From Bondarzewia mesenterica (lineage: Eukaryota; Basidiomycota; Agaricomycetes; Russulales; Bondarzewiaceae), in NCBI GenBank assembly GCA_004802705.1, contig SGPL01000017.1:62001-126000 (forward strand): a stretch of DNA of 64,000 bases. The letters run 5' to 3'. Positions 12,419 through 24,659 of this stretch are shown one piece after another (position 1 is the stretch's first letter; the number at the start of each line of letters is the position of its first letter). Position numbers and translations under genes: made by a program. A model generated the notes under the pieces. The model was given only the letters and a program-made list of their open reading frames with translations, did not search any database and was not told the origin of the DNA.

Positions 12419-13060
12419 TCAACGACCTCCCTTGCCACCCTTGGCACCCTGTTTCGAGACATTCTTAAGACCAGAGGGCGCAGCAGTGCGCTGAGGCTGT
12501 TTAAGTCGGGTAGACAGCCTGACTTCAGAATCTTGGGGGAGCAAACAAGCACGATGGGGCGCACCTTGGGCTTCTTGGCCTCTTTCTCCTTCTTTTCCGC
12601 CTTCGCCTTGGTGATAGCAGCCAATCGCTGCTGGGTGCGAACTTGCGTAGTCTGATTCCGCTTGGCGGCGATGGCGGCGAGGTCAGCACCAACAATACCA
12701 CGCTGGTGCTTCACGGTCTTTCGTGAGCGCTTCTTGGCAACCTCCTCCGTGATACCCTTCTTGTGCATCCGACGGTAAAGTTGTGTCCAGGCGATCTTGC
12801 GGGGGTTCTTGCGCTGGAGGAAAAGGGACTCATTCTTGGAAGCAGCGAAGCGGAAGATCTATAGAGGGTCCTATGATGAGAATGGGTTGGAGAATCAGAG
12901 GTGGAGGGTGAGCGCACTTTGCTGTCGCCACGAACGAAGAGACGGCCCTTGCTGGGGTAGATTTTGAAGCCAGAGAACGAGTCAATTTCGACCTTCTACA
13001 CTCCCAAACACAGGTGTTAGCGACGTATAGGTGAACTGTCTAAATTTGAGGACTCACCAT
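12419..13060 (-). CDS. RPL24: 60S ribosomal protein L24 (eL24)
   Basis: A large-subunit protein at the subunit interface. The four exons (minus) are 13058-13060, 12918-12995, 12565-12858 and 12419-12496, giving 150 residues. The N-terminal zinc-ribbon-like domain begins MKVEIDSFSGFKIYPSKGR and continues RLFVRGDSKIFRFAASKNES. The conserved RKNPRKIAWTQLYRRMHKKG follows, then a lysine-rich tail ending GAKGGKGGR. The usual L24e start has Cys at the metal-ligand position (ELCSF), which here reads EIDSF, so the zinc site looks lost. This is also the case in some other eukaryotic copies. Exon 1 codes only for the start methionine, a layout often seen in fungal ribosomal protein genes. Confidence 0.95.
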
Positions 13061-14429
13061 CTGTAGTAGGATAGCATCCGTGAAGAGGCCTCGTCAGTAA
13101 GTAATCCGTGGATCAACCGTTATCCCAAGCAGGCATCCGTCATCCACCCTCTGAATAACCACTTCTCCACGCATTTCGACCATCTTCAGAACCGGAATAG
13201 TCTCCCCAATGCGATGCGCCGGCTCTTGAAACCTGAACTGTGAAAATTCTGCTCACCTTGATGGATTTCACGGACCTTCAGTATCCTGGGCGCTGTGCCG
13301 ATACAATTAGCGATGGCTGCGACTATCGGAGTTTCAAATCTGGGAAAATGCCGACGGTTATCTCAGGTCCGATCGAGCTTGTCCCCAATACTTCGCTAGT
13401 TAGTGATCTGCGTCTCACGCTACTCAAGGGAAATCTTCTAATACAATTTTTAGTTGATTATTGTCTAGGTCAATAATCATATTCCTAAGACGCAGGACTA
13501 GTGAGATTCTAGTCAATGTTGATTACTAGTTTGTTGGTGTGCGGGTTGGGGTTTGCTGGGGGTTGCGTGAGGAAGCACGTGATCCTTTGGAAAGTCACGT
13601 TGGAGCCGCGTCGTGCATCAACGATCAGACGACGCGCTCCTCCTACTTCGCAATCCTGCAAGCCGCGAGCTGCTTGTGCGTGAGTAGTTGCCCGAGCGAA
13701 ACCCCCGGAAAATGCCCCAAAGGAGGGTGCAAGAAGGGGACTCGAGAAACCACCCGCGCGTAAGCGCTATGTTTTTGGTAACACAAAAAGGGAGGTGGGT
13801 GGGTCGAAAAATGTGCTGCAAATATATGCTGCACGAAGAGGACGGGAGCAAAAAAGGCGTGAGAAGATTTCTCTTCTGCGCCCCGCTATCTCTGTGCCCC
13901 GCTAGCGAGTTCGCTCACCCGATCGCGTGGCTTGACTTGCTCCGCTCCGACCTCCGCCTTAACTAGCCTACGCAATAGATTGCTATCTCGCAGGCTCGAT
14001 TTTATCTATTGCTGCATGTACTTAAGCTTACAAGTACTTTTGAAGGTAAGTACGTAGGTCTACGGTCGTCCAACGTTCCATCATGAGCAATTCTTAAAAT
14101 AGCAAAATCTCAGTCACCCAGAATTTCTTTTGGCATTTTTTTTGAGACAGTCGACGGTTCATACTACCATCAGTATGCCAACCAAATGTTAACAGTCATT
14201 TTCTCCGCCGATCGACTATTAGAATCAGGTATGTATCTAATCGTAGTATCCGCTCTCATACCCCTATACCGCAGCACTCGATCGAAACACAGCCTGTGGA
14301 ACAACGGAAGCTGGGTGCAAATAGAGTTGGCCCCCCACTCGATGCCACAGTCTAGGTGATGACGTCGACCTCGCTGATCCTCAAATTATAAACCTCTACG
14401 GACGAAGCGGACATCGTTCGCTATCTCTC
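13061..14429. other. Intergenic, no gene supported
   Basis: A 1.37 kb region holding the RPL24 promoter on the left and the promoter of the next plus-strand gene on the right. Only short unrecognised reading frames are seen. A short A/T-rich palindromic patch (around 13445-13540) repeats the words TTGATTA and CTAGTC. Confidence 0.5.
14385..14393 (+). promoter_or_regulatory. TATA-like box
   Basis: TTATAAA lies about 40 bases before the ATG at 14430 and could be a core promoter of the following gene. Confidence 0.3.
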
Positions 14430-16458
14430 ATGGAGGCAGTAGTTTCTCCTCAACGTCCTTTCCCTACTCATCCCGTCAATCTTTCACGCCGACGTGGTTC
14501 TCTCTCAGCCAGCGACCCATACGGGACAAACGCAGAGAAGATCTCGCCAACAGGAAGGCTAATGTCCAGCAGACTCTCCATTTACCGCCTTTCCCCTAAC
14601 AATGCTATCTCCCAACCTTTGGAGTCGCCTAACGATGCCAATGACGATTATCTGGCCGTCCCAGCTTCGGATAAACCGCGTCCAATGAGCACTGGTTCCC
14701 TCCCGTTCACCGACTTCCCTCAGGCGCCTAATTCACGCCGGATATCCTTTGCTTCATCATCATTCGCAAGTAGTGCGCCGACCACTGATTCCCTTATATC
14801 GCGCGCTTCACCCGCCGCCCGCCGTCGTAATCTCACCCTCTCGAACCGTTCACGCCGCAATCTCACACCACAGCAGGTCTATGATCTCGCACACTGCCCG
14901 GTGCAATCAGAGCAACCATATAGTCATAACCCATCATTCTCTCAATTGACTGGAGGCTCTGCGCTATCTGGCGAAGAAGCAGAGCTTCTGACTTCACCCA
15001 ATTCTATGCGTCCCACCAGTTTTATTCCAGTTCCTGCCGGACAAATTTTGCCATTCGTCGATCGTCCATCTGAAGTTGCCGAGCTTATTGCATCTTCTCC
15101 GACAAATCGCCTCATGGCGCTTCTGGAGCATACCTTTCCCGCCCAATCTCGTTTCGAGAGGCCTCTCGATGCGTCAGAGGCGGAAGTTCATCCATCATCT
15201 GGTTCTACTACCTCTCCCATTCCTTCGAGCGGCCATCACACACCCACTCCCGCATCACGTCTGGCTGCATTCGTTGATCCCTGGACTTGGTCATACGAGA
15301 CGCTTGTGGACTGGATGTGCATTGTTCCACGTTCTCAGATTGACGACGCTGAATGGGTTCGCCGTATACGCACGTGCGTGATGGCTCACAATGAGCAAAT
15401 TTGTATGAGCCTTTTATCTGCTCTTGGCGCGCCGACGGGGGATCTTGACGAAGACAAAGAACTTAGTTCACTCTCTCCACATCCAGGCGCCATGGCACCT
15501 CTTCGTTCCATATCAGCGCGTTCTCCATCAGTGGACGATGAATCCACTGGTTCGATAGGTTCAGTGAAGTATACAGTTGACGACTCCGACGGCAGCCATG
15601 TCATTGACATCTCCCCTATCACCTACGAGACGATCAGTGACACCGATCAGCGGTTGGCAGTCAGGCACTCCCGGTCAAAAACGACAAGCTGGACATCGTC
15701 TCGATCAAGCTCGGAGTCATCGGAGCCAATGGAGAGCATTAGAGAATGCGAGTCCGAGGGGGAAGAGTTGGTGTCGCTTGCTGCGGTGACATCAGGAGTT
15801 AACGAGTCAGGTCCCTCAACTGCGCGGGGTGGCAGTCCTGTCGGAGCTGGAGTTTTTAAGGCGCGAGGAACCGGTGTCTCAGGAGCGCACAGGCCATCGT
15901 CTCTGGATAAAAGTGTTCTTTCTGAGCAGTGGAACCGAAAGATGGATAAGCGGGAAAGTGCTTTGGAAGATGCCGATGCGCAAGAGCAAGAGCCGTCGTC
16001 TGTTGACTGGCAAGGTCTCCGCATCTCGACTTCACCGCTACCTTCACCGCAGCCATCAGATCTACCTCCTGTTCCTGCATCACCCATGAGTCCTCTACCC
16101 CCGACGACGTTGGCGACAAACGTTCGTAAAAAACGTCGCCACTCTGTGAATGTTGCCCACGTCCTCTCCGACGCACCGGGTCATGCAGGTTTCACATGGC
16201 GCCCGGGGGGTCCACTCTTTCCAGCATCGTTTACCGCTGCTGGGAAGCATCCGAACGAGGATGTCGTTGGATCTACACTCGAAGGGGTTGATCGCGAACT
16301 GGAGGCAAGGTAGGTCTCCTAATTTGCTTTGTTCGCGGAATGAAATGCTGATTCAACGTAGTAGCTCAGAAACTCCATCCGTCGCACAACCGGTTCCTGC
16401 CCGCCGACCCAAAAGATCGACGACAGTTTCTGAAGGACACTCGAGCGGCCTCATGTAA
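14430..16458 (+). CDS. Ser/Pro-rich protein of unknown function
   Basis: Two exons (14430-16309 and 16362-16458) give 658 residues. I do not recognise the family. Most of the chain is low-complexity Ser/Pro/Thr and looks disordered, with many SP and RxxS sites suited to phosphorylation. A short ordered segment lies around residues 275-330, with WTWSYETLVDWMCIVP and AEWVRRIRTCVMAHNEQI, probably helical. Acidic Ser clusters and a basic RKKRR patch (about residue 570) follow. The 51 bp intron near the 3' end restores phase to a tail rich in Ser, Pro and Arg. A regulatory or cytoskeletal adaptor is possible, but nothing in the sequence fixes this. The coding status is strong because of the 1.88 kb uninterrupted frame. 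Confidence 0.8.
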
Positions 16459-16833
16459 CACCGATAAATGGTGACCACAGTACATTTCTTGTTTCGCTTT
16501 ATTCCTTCTGTTGTTCTTGCGGTTGTCACTGCTTGTATGTACCATATTCCTACTTTTTTAGAGAGTCCGTTTCCCAAGTTTTGTACCATACACCTTGAAA
16601 TTTTACTCGACGAAGTATTCTGGGATTCGTCAGTCTGTCATTGTTGTGAGGTAAATTCGCGCGCCGCATCAGATCAACCGTGAAAGAACAAGTTATTCTT
16701 GTCGATTCTCTCTCCTCAAGGCCTTACATTTGCTCGGACTAGATCGAACATTCTTCGCTAAATTGTCTGCAGACGGCATAGGAACAATGTACGAAGAACT
16801 ACCAAACGCCGTTCACTGCAAGCAAAGAATTAA
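16459..16833. other. Intergenic between converging genes
   Basis: 375 bases between two stop codons; no feature seen beyond A/T-rich 3' flanks. Confidence 0.5.
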
Positions 16834-19201
16834 TCACCGATCTTTGAACAGCAGTCCAATCTCCTTCTGTAAGTCCTTCACTCTGCTCTGAATATCCATC
16901 CAAGCAGGGGTCATATTGTCCTGATGTTTTACCTCCTGCTGCTGCAAGTACCCTACAAGGTCCCGGACAGCCCTTTCACGCGCCTCAAGAAGATGCCGAA
17001 TCAGTTTATAGGATGGGACAGGAGGCTCGCGCTCGCCGCGAGCAGGGTCATCATCGGTAGATGCAGGATATTTTACGAAAGGATTGCGAGGCGGGATGGG
17101 TGGACGAAGGTAACTTGAGTTCAGCCGGTCTACGGGTATAGATAAGGAAGGTTGTGAAAGGACGCCTCGGAAAACTTTGTATGATGCAATGAGGCGTTTG
17201 AATCTGAGGACTTGATCAGAAAGTGAGAAAAGTGAAAAATTATGACGGAACCTACTGAGCGTAGTTGCCTGAGTGCATACTTTGATGAGAAGAAGAATTT
17301 TAATGACGGATGAGTGACATACCTTTGACAAGTAATTTATGCCTTTTCGCCAAGGCACGCACTGCGCTATATGCGACGAGCCCAAGCCCTATTGTTCGCA
17401 ATAATCTTGCCAATATTCCTGCATCACCTCGCGAAAGCATCCCTGAACTCATTACGATAGCCGAAAGTCTGCCCGACGGCATTTGAGCCATACTTACACG
17501 CTTCACCGCCTTTACAACGAGCGCCGCAACTAAGCCATACGATGCCGTTAAGCCGATTCCACCGAATATGACTTTGAACTGAGAGATCGTTTCTTCAAGC
17601 TCTCGATCTGCGAAAAAGCGCACTGCAAGGAGGGAGGTGCAGTAGGCTGGAATGTGGAGAACGAAGACCGGAAAGAATAGGAGAAAGCGTGGATGGAGGA
17701 GTGAGACTGATAGATTGTAGAACAATGACCGTGCAGCTTGGTTAACGGTCGGCGCAGAAGTTGACGATGGCCGTTGTGATCCAACTCTCGGGAGGACGGA
17801 GGAGAGCGAGTTGTGGCGCAAGCCGGTGTAATGCAAGAGGGAGGCGTATTTAAGCAGTGAGGCTTTGACGTGCTGCTGTCGTTCAGATGTTGCCTGCGGG
17901 GTGAAAATCGATACGAGACTGTGAAAAAAATAAGGTGATCAAACACATGCCGTAGCAATTCAACTCACGTTTGAGAAATGGAAGTGAAGTCTTTGAGAGG
18001 TACGTCTGTTTGGCACCAAAGTATTTCTCTGGACATTTGGCAGGCATACAGTGTTTCCCTAGAATGAGCAGATATATTAGCCAACAAACTCACATTACGC
18101 GTTGAAGGCCAAGACGACACTATCTCCCCTCCTCCCAGCAAGCGACCTACAATGTCAACTAAGCGATTCCGCCTGGCTCAAGGAACATGAAATAGATGCA
18201 CAGAATATAAGACAGAATTACCAGTCAGGTGCGTTGATTGTCAGTTCGAACATCCGGCGTTCGATCTCTGCATTCAGGTTGCCTAGTATCACCCGAGTGT
18301 CCGACTTAGTTAGAGCAGACAGATACTGCTCTGAGTAGGTATCTATGGGTATTGGTTTTCCATAACTATCCAAATGGTGTGAGCCAAACCTGCTGGGTGT
18401 AATTCAGCTTAAATCATCTCACTTACCGAACAACGATCTGACAATCGACGGATTTCGCCCAATGAGCAGATGAGATGAGTGCATATATGCGCAACCAATC
18501 TTACTCACGCGGCTTAAAAATTGTGACTTGTCCGTATAGACAATACCAACGGGCACCAGTGACAATTTCTTCTTCGGCCTTTCGTGGGTACCTATGTCAT
18601 CCATCTCACTCTCCCACTTCACATACTCAAGTGCTGCGATTGCTGCACCTCCCTTGACTTGCATAATTCGCGGCTCGCTGTAACTCGTACCTTCAGGGAA
18701 TACTCCTACGACACCCTGCCTGGAGAGCGCACGCGAGGTGGTAGACAACAATGATTTGGTTGCCGGAGTCGGCGTTGCAGACGGGGATTGTGTGGCAGCA
18801 GCGTTATTGGGATTGCGGCTTACGGGTATCGATCCAGAGGACACCATTATGAAACGAGTGAATGGACTTTTGAACATGGATGACTTGGCCCAGAAAGAGA
18901 CCCGGCGGCGGTGAGGGATTGTGACCGCTTCAAAAGGGCCATTGTCAATGCCTCTTCCGAGCCGTCTAGTAGACAGTACACATACCAAGCGTTGCGATAT
19001 CTATGATTTCATTGTGGTGATTGGAACAACTATACGCACTGTTAGCTACATACGCGTAGAAAAGAGAGTTCCAGCGTACACGATGACTGGCCCATCTGTG
19101 GGAACATTCTCCCTACCGACGACATACACTTCAGAATAGAACGTTGTTAATGTCCAATCCGAAATCTTGCGAAGCGCACGGTAGACGAGCATGGGCTCCA
19201 T
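16834..19201 (-). CDS. PlsC-type glycerolipid acyltransferase (GPAT/Sct1-like), membrane-bound
   Basis: It probably transfers an acyl chain to glycerol-3-phosphate or dihydroxyacetone phosphate in the ER. Eight exons (minus): 19080-19201, 18986-19029, 18509-18927, 18427-18437, 18222-18365, 17969-18058, 17323-17918 and 16834-17210, giving 600 residues. Block I is CSNHHNEIID (HX4D catalytic pair), a Ser-rich loop is followed by VFPEGTSYSEP (block III), then LVPVGIVYTDKSQF and RYGKPIPID (block IV). The downstream ETLYACQMSREILW and ISQTLVSIF match the family region after the catalytic domain. Two or three hydrophobic helices (residues about 340-450) and a charged helical tail follow. The 11 nt exon is needed to join the PlsC blocks in phase. 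It is shorter than yeast Sct1/Gpt2 (about 750). Substrate preference cannot be read from the sequence. Confidence 0.85.
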
Positions 19202-19817
19202 GTTCAAGTCGGCGTCAAGCACAATATGGGTCGTGAACTCGAACTGACCAGTGGCAGTCTCACAGGTCTCACTGTCAGACGAGACGATAACTGCCACCCA
19301 AAAAGGGAAACATGGTTCCCTTTTGAGGTGCAGTGATCGTCTGCCCGCCTTCAAGCTTTTAACACAGGACAACTGTCTTCTGTGTAGGTCGCTACGGAGA
19401 CTATTCAAGCTTCAAGCTCAAGTCCAATCCACATTCGCACTTTTAATTGGGCCCTTCCAACAAGTCAAGGCCACTCCGGCTACCTATCGAAGCCTTGAAG
19501 ATTGCTTGAAGATGATGCCAGCACCTCCCGCTCAGCAACAGAACGGTGGCACCGCTGTCCCCAGTACACTCTCCTTGTCACCCTCACTAGACTAACAACC
19601 AGGCACCAGGGACTTCATTTTCGGCCATCGTCCGCCTCCACACATATCACAATATACATGAGGGCAGAAAAGCTTGCTCTCAAGAACAGCAATTTTTTTT
19701 GTTTGTTCATCGCTGGAATCCTACTTCGATGAACATTCCGTGCGAACATACAAAGTATGGGAGCTCAGGTTCCAAAAGCGATGTGCGCCTAAATGGAATG
19801 AGGACCGTGTCGAAGAC
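19202..19817. other. Promoter region of the acyltransferase gene
   Basis: 616 bases between the acyltransferase ATG and the stop of the upstream esterase gene. No gene supported. Words AAGCTT/TTCAAG recur near 19350-19420. Confidence 0.4.
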
Positions 19818-21008
19818 CTAGAAGCCACTCAATGTAGTTGAGATGGCTTTAGCAAGAATACTGGGGAAACTTTCAATATTGCGATCTTACAACCACTCAG
19901 CGGAACGTGCACTTACTCATGTACGGTGAACAGAGGGTGAAGGGTATTCAACCAGCTAAATGTTCACAATTAACTTGATACAAACATCATGATACGGAAT
20001 CGCTCACAAATAATCTGCGACCGGCGCGCAGGGCCCAACCTGGGTCGCGATACTAGGAGTACCATTTTGATAGGTATCGCAGTACCCGGATGCGTTGACA
20101 AACCCAAATGTCTTGGCGTTGTCGAGCAATGTATTGAATATAGATTGTGTATCAAAAACAACAACCTGGTCGAGATCCTTGTGTTCCTGCTGGAAGGCTT
20201 TTGCGAACGAGCGCAGTTGAGAATTGTAGTCGGCAATAGATGATGCGACTCGCGCAGTCATGCTCGAGCCTTGTACTATGAAGATCGGGGCGCGGTTGGT
20301 TGGCGGGACGGTGAGAAATAGGAACGAACGGGCGCCGGAGTGGTAAAGCTCCTCAACCTGGCCAAAGAGGCGCTTCATCAGCGTTGTATGAAATGCACTT
20401 TGCGAAACATTCGTCCATGAAACCGAGTTGCCCTGTCGAATCAAACTGTCAAGAGGACTCAATGATCGCGGCACAGAAGTGAACGTACGACGTCGTTGAT
20501 ACCAATCCAAAATGCGAAGAGACTGTTATCACTCTTCCATGACGCCCCAACGGGCTTGTGTCCGAGGAATTGTTCGAATAGAGATACTTGGTTCACGATT
20601 GACCTAGAAAATCATTCAAATACGACTCAGCTGAACCTCCAAGTGGATGACTGACTGAACAGTAGGGAGATATGGGGGGACAAGAGCGGAGTCGATCGTT
20701 GCTCCTCCATATGCTAGGTTAAACACCTTGGTATCTGTGACATTATATGTTCCTCCTGCGAAGTAAGCACCCGTTAATGCTCAGAAAGAATTCCCCACAT
20801 AACTAAGCTCACCAAGATATTGCACCCAGTTTGGACCATTTGAGGATGTAAAACCTGGAACGGGAGAATCAATGCCAGCAGAAATGTTCCATCCCGTCGT
20901 CGTATACGAGTCTCCGAAGATAAACATGAAGTCCGTTTCACTCCATGTCAAGGAGGAGACTTGAATTACGCCAAGGATAACAATGGCAAGAGCACGGAGG
21001 AAACCCAT
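19818..21008 (-). CDS. Secreted SGNH/GDSL esterase (CE16-like acetylesterase)
   Basis: It probably removes acetyl groups from plant cell-wall carbohydrates outside the cell. The chain starts with a signal peptide (MGFLRALAIVILGVIQVSSL). Block I is FIFGDSYTTTGW, with the catalytic Ser near residue 34. NLAYGGATID gives the block II Gly. Block III is FWIGINDV, with Asn as oxyanion residue, and near the C-terminus WLNTLHPLFTVH supplies the catalytic His (the usual D-x-x-H spacing is N-T-L-H here). The exons are joined through several 50-60 bp introns: donors follow 20813 and the blocks near 20530 and 19990, and the last intron precedes ILAKAISTTLSGF. The ATG at 21006-21008 is the start that gives a clean signal peptide. 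Subfamily CE16 is suggested by the block sequences and is less certain than the SGNH fold. Confidence 0.85.
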
Positions 21009-22063
21009 CGTACGCAATGAGCAGTGAAGACGTGTGCCTCTGAAGCAAGCCCTTCAATGTTCACGACCAGCCGATCTTATGTGTCTCGCCGCCTCCGCCC
21101 ACTGCGTCACGCGTCCAAATATTCCAACAAGAAAGGCATTCCCGAGCCAATGTACAACCAGTTCCCGATGAAATTCCGAGCAGCAAATGGTATTAAGTCA
21201 AAGGTGGATCACGAGAGTAGGCAGTAGGTGACGGAGAAGGGAGACCTTTTGCTTACTGTGTGCGAGATGCATGGTTATAAATAGTCGTGTGAAATGGATG
21301 GATGTTTGTACGCGCGAATGCGGTCCGCTACGACAAACGATGTAATGTGATCCACAAGGACGGTTACAGAGGGGGGAACATCGCGGTCGGGCTCAGAGTG
21401 CCAACTCTTGAAAAGATCCAGTTGGTCAGTTGACCAGAAAAGATCAGGAGGCAGAAGATGCTTCGTACACTAGTACAGTGACATATCAGCCTTATCAGGT
21501 CCAGGCGAGCTGTGTAGGTAACAAAAAAAATTTAATGGAAAGTTGCCCTCAGCTTTTTGTGATGCATATGCGCAAATCCGGGACTAGGACGATACTCACC
21601 TGCAACCATGATGCAAAAGTGAAAAGAGGAATCAGGATAGATCTAGGACCGAGCTGACAAGCAAAAGAAAGACCTAAGACTCAACGCACCCAAGCATTTA
21701 TCTCATAACTTGACTTCACGAGATAAACGAGAGCTTAAAAGGCGGCAAAGCGGTCGCTCGACGGCAACTCTACCGTTTAGAGTTAGCAGAGCTATAACTC
21801 ATTCTTTTCCTAATAACAGCCCATTCGATATAACACACACCTGACTCCAGACAAGGTCAAGGCTGAGTACTAACTCAGAGTATGATGACCTATGAGTTTC
21901 AAGTCGAAACTGCCGGACTTGCAATTGGGACAGAAACATTTCTCAGAAATATGGTTCAACGGTGCTGGTAGACCATGGATGCCAGAATTACCTTGCTTGC
22001 AAGGTCTCTCACCGGTCTAAATTGTGGCGTCGATCGCTCAACCGGCGGTTGCCGAATTTGTAA
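21009..22063. other. Intergenic, no gene supported
   Basis: About 1.05 kb holding the esterase promoter; A/T-rich, only short unrecognised frames. Confidence 0.4.
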
Positions 22064-22262
22064 GATCGGATTGCTGTATTGGGATGATGACAGACCACTT
22101 CAATGAGCGCGGACGCGCTCTGCGCAGGAACTGGGGGGCTGCTCGATTCGCGTGCAGGTCCGCGTGGTATGTGAGTTTTCTTGCCGATTGCTGGATCGGA
22201 TTGCTGTATTGAAATGATGACAGACGACTTTTTTTTCAATGAACGCGGACGCGCTCTGCGAT
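22064..22262. repeat. Direct repeat pair with 130-bp period
   Basis: GATCGGATTGCTGTATTG begins at 22064 and again at 22194. Each copy continues with ATGATGACAGAC, ACTT, CAATGA and CGCGGACGCGCTCTGCG. The copies are about 60 bp long, with small differences and a poly-T insertion in the second. Confidence 0.8.
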
Positions 22263-22571
22263 GGTTCTATGCGCGCTCGCGCTCTACTCGACGACGTCGA
22301 CCTCTACCTCGGTGACAAAGATATTCAGAACAAAGTTGCCTGGTACCAAGGTGACGACTCAAGCATGCTGGTTCTGAAATCTGACACCCCCGATGATGAA
22401 GATGAGCCGCAAACCGCCATCACCCTTGGCTATATAGGTCAAATCGATGCCGACAGCTACTGGTTGACATCCGATGCGAATTACACTGGCCAAGGCCACA
22501 GTGTAGTCGTCGTTGTTGAAATCCAAACCATCATGCATGATCAAAAAACCCCGTTCGGACGCCCTCAATAA
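22239..22571 (+). CDS. Possible small acidic protein (unrecognised)
   Basis: An uninterrupted 110-codon frame begins inside the second repeat copy. The product is acidic (runs of Asp and Glu) and ends soon after a Val-rich beta-like strand (HSVVVVVEI). The internal composition (LYLGDKD, WYQGDDSS, TAITLGYIGQID) looks protein-like, not random, suggesting a small beta-rich domain. I recognise no family. There is no supporting promoter or intron evidence, and the start is uncertain because the frame overlaps the repeat. Confidence 0.3.
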   Translation: MNADALCDGSMRARALLDDVDLYLGDKDIQNKVAWYQGDDSSMLVLKSDTPDDEDEPQTAITLGYIGQIDADSYWLTSDANYTGQGHSVVVVVEIQTIMHDQKTPFGRPQ

Positions 22572-24659
22572 AGACTTCGATTCTTCACCTTCATGTATTA
22601 TTACACAAATGTACACTTCACCGCTGCTTCACCTACATCTATATTGCTACCCAAATTATATTTCTACATTTGCTACTCATCACACCCTAAAAGGTTCCCA
22701 AAAATGGACCCAATCTTTGCAAGCAAGGTATGCGCCGACGCAGTCGGCCCTCCCCCAGTAATGAACTTCAAGTTGAAGGACCTAGCGCTCCGGCCGGCTC
22801 TTGCAAAATCACGGCGAAGTTTACTAGCTCGCGCCGGGCCGAGCACCCGTCGCCGCTTGCCGAAGAAACTTTGATGTTGATATACGGGTCAACAAGAGTT
22901 ACTTAAAAACTAATCGATCTCGATATTATCCCTACAACTTTCGTTGCAACATCCTCAGCATACCGTCCAATGCTTAGACCAGATACCCCCAACAACCCAG
23001 GTGTAGCATTCAACGTTGATTGCAAGTGGATCTCAATACTAGTAATCGTTACTTACAGAGGTTTGAATTGTGCACACTAACCGTACACCAACGGAGCAGG
23101 GAGGACGTCAAGAAGAGAGCTGAACCATGAATGCATGATCACCTCTCCAGTCTTCTCCAGTGTATTTTCTCGACTTTCCAAAAGAATTTTTATCAGAACT
23201 TGTGCTGGCAGCCTGTCAGGTGAGCGTCCTCGAAGGTAGTTCTACACTTGCTTATTAACCCCCATCCGAGGTCACTTAGCGGCTGGATAATTTTGCATCG
23301 CTACTTGTACGATGCGTCGCGATTATACGCCATTATAGCAAGTAGGTCTTGTCCGAGCCTTTGATTTTACTAATGTATATCCCGACCTCTGGTACATGTA
23401 CCCTACGGGCGTTTTAGAATCAAAGACACGTTTTTGTTTCCCAAACCTCCGCGCGAGTGTTATCGGAACACTGTAAAGCGGCGTGGAACATGTCTACCTC
23501 CTTTCCATCGGCTAGGCCGGACCCATTCGATCTTGTTGCCAGCTGACCCCGACTCTATTGCCCAGTGTAATCGGTCCATTCGATCACCCTTCCCAGAATT
23601 CGGACTGCCTATCTTTTTATGTCCGTCCATACATCCAGGGGAAGCATCCCGGTTTGCCGACCAAGTCTGTGTGAAGACATAGTCTGGTGACGTGCCCCAA
23701 AGTGCTCCCAGTACCAGCGTACACGGACTAAGTCGCGTGATTACGCGATTATGAGCTTCCTTTGCCTTGCAGACGTGGGTATGTGCCGCGCCAGGAAAGC
23801 GTTGAGCGGAGATGTGAAGTCAGCCGAAGTCTTCCTCGTCCCTCAATTATCTTCGGGTCAACCCTGGATTCGCCGCATCAGCTCAATGCGTGCTCAAGCT
23901 CAAGTGCCTGAGTTGCCTTACTTATATCGCTATAAACAGCCGGAGATGTAGAATTTCCCAACGTCCACCTATGGACTCATGCCCTCGGTGCACTACAGCT
24001 GAGGCACCTAGATATAGAGCAGGCGTTTCAATAGGTGATGGTTCTCCCCTCAATGTCCATCGCAGCATGTTTGTCGCCTGGCCGACCTCCATGCATCAGC
24101 GAAGTTGCTGTCATAAATCCCAAAAACGTTGATGCAGCACCTCTAACGCGTGTTGGTCGTGACTTACCCACACTCGAAGCTTGAAGCTTGAAGACTCAGT
24201 CCACGGGGCGTCATCGAGTCGATTCTGTATTTACCGGCTTTGAACTCCAAGAACCTGCAATTTTCACATTGCCATATAGCTGCTGCAAAGTAGATGGCAG
24301 ACGGCAGGACAAGCCCATCCATAGCGCCCAACAGGCATCCGACGAATATGATGAAGTAGCAGCACCGGACAGAATGAATCAAGATGTCATGAATAATGTT
24401 ACACGGTATATTTATGCTGGATTGGCTTGCAATAATACGGTCTCAGATATAGTCCGTCGAGTTATCAAATGCACAACTTGCCAAACCTCGCGTCCTCCCT
24501 CGAAAGCATGTCTTCCAACCGTCATTATGTGTGATCAAGGCGTGTGGTATATGAGAAGAGAAAAGAGGATGTCGGATGCCGAGACTATTCCACCGCGCTA
24601 TAATCAGACATCCGCAAATCGATACGGGGAAAAGTTACGATGACGAAGATGGACGTACA
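22572..24659. other. Gene-poor accessory stretch
   Basis: 2.1 kb with only short frames on either strand and no recognisable domain. Possibly decayed genes or mobile DNA, but no specific remnant can be named. Confidence 0.4.
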
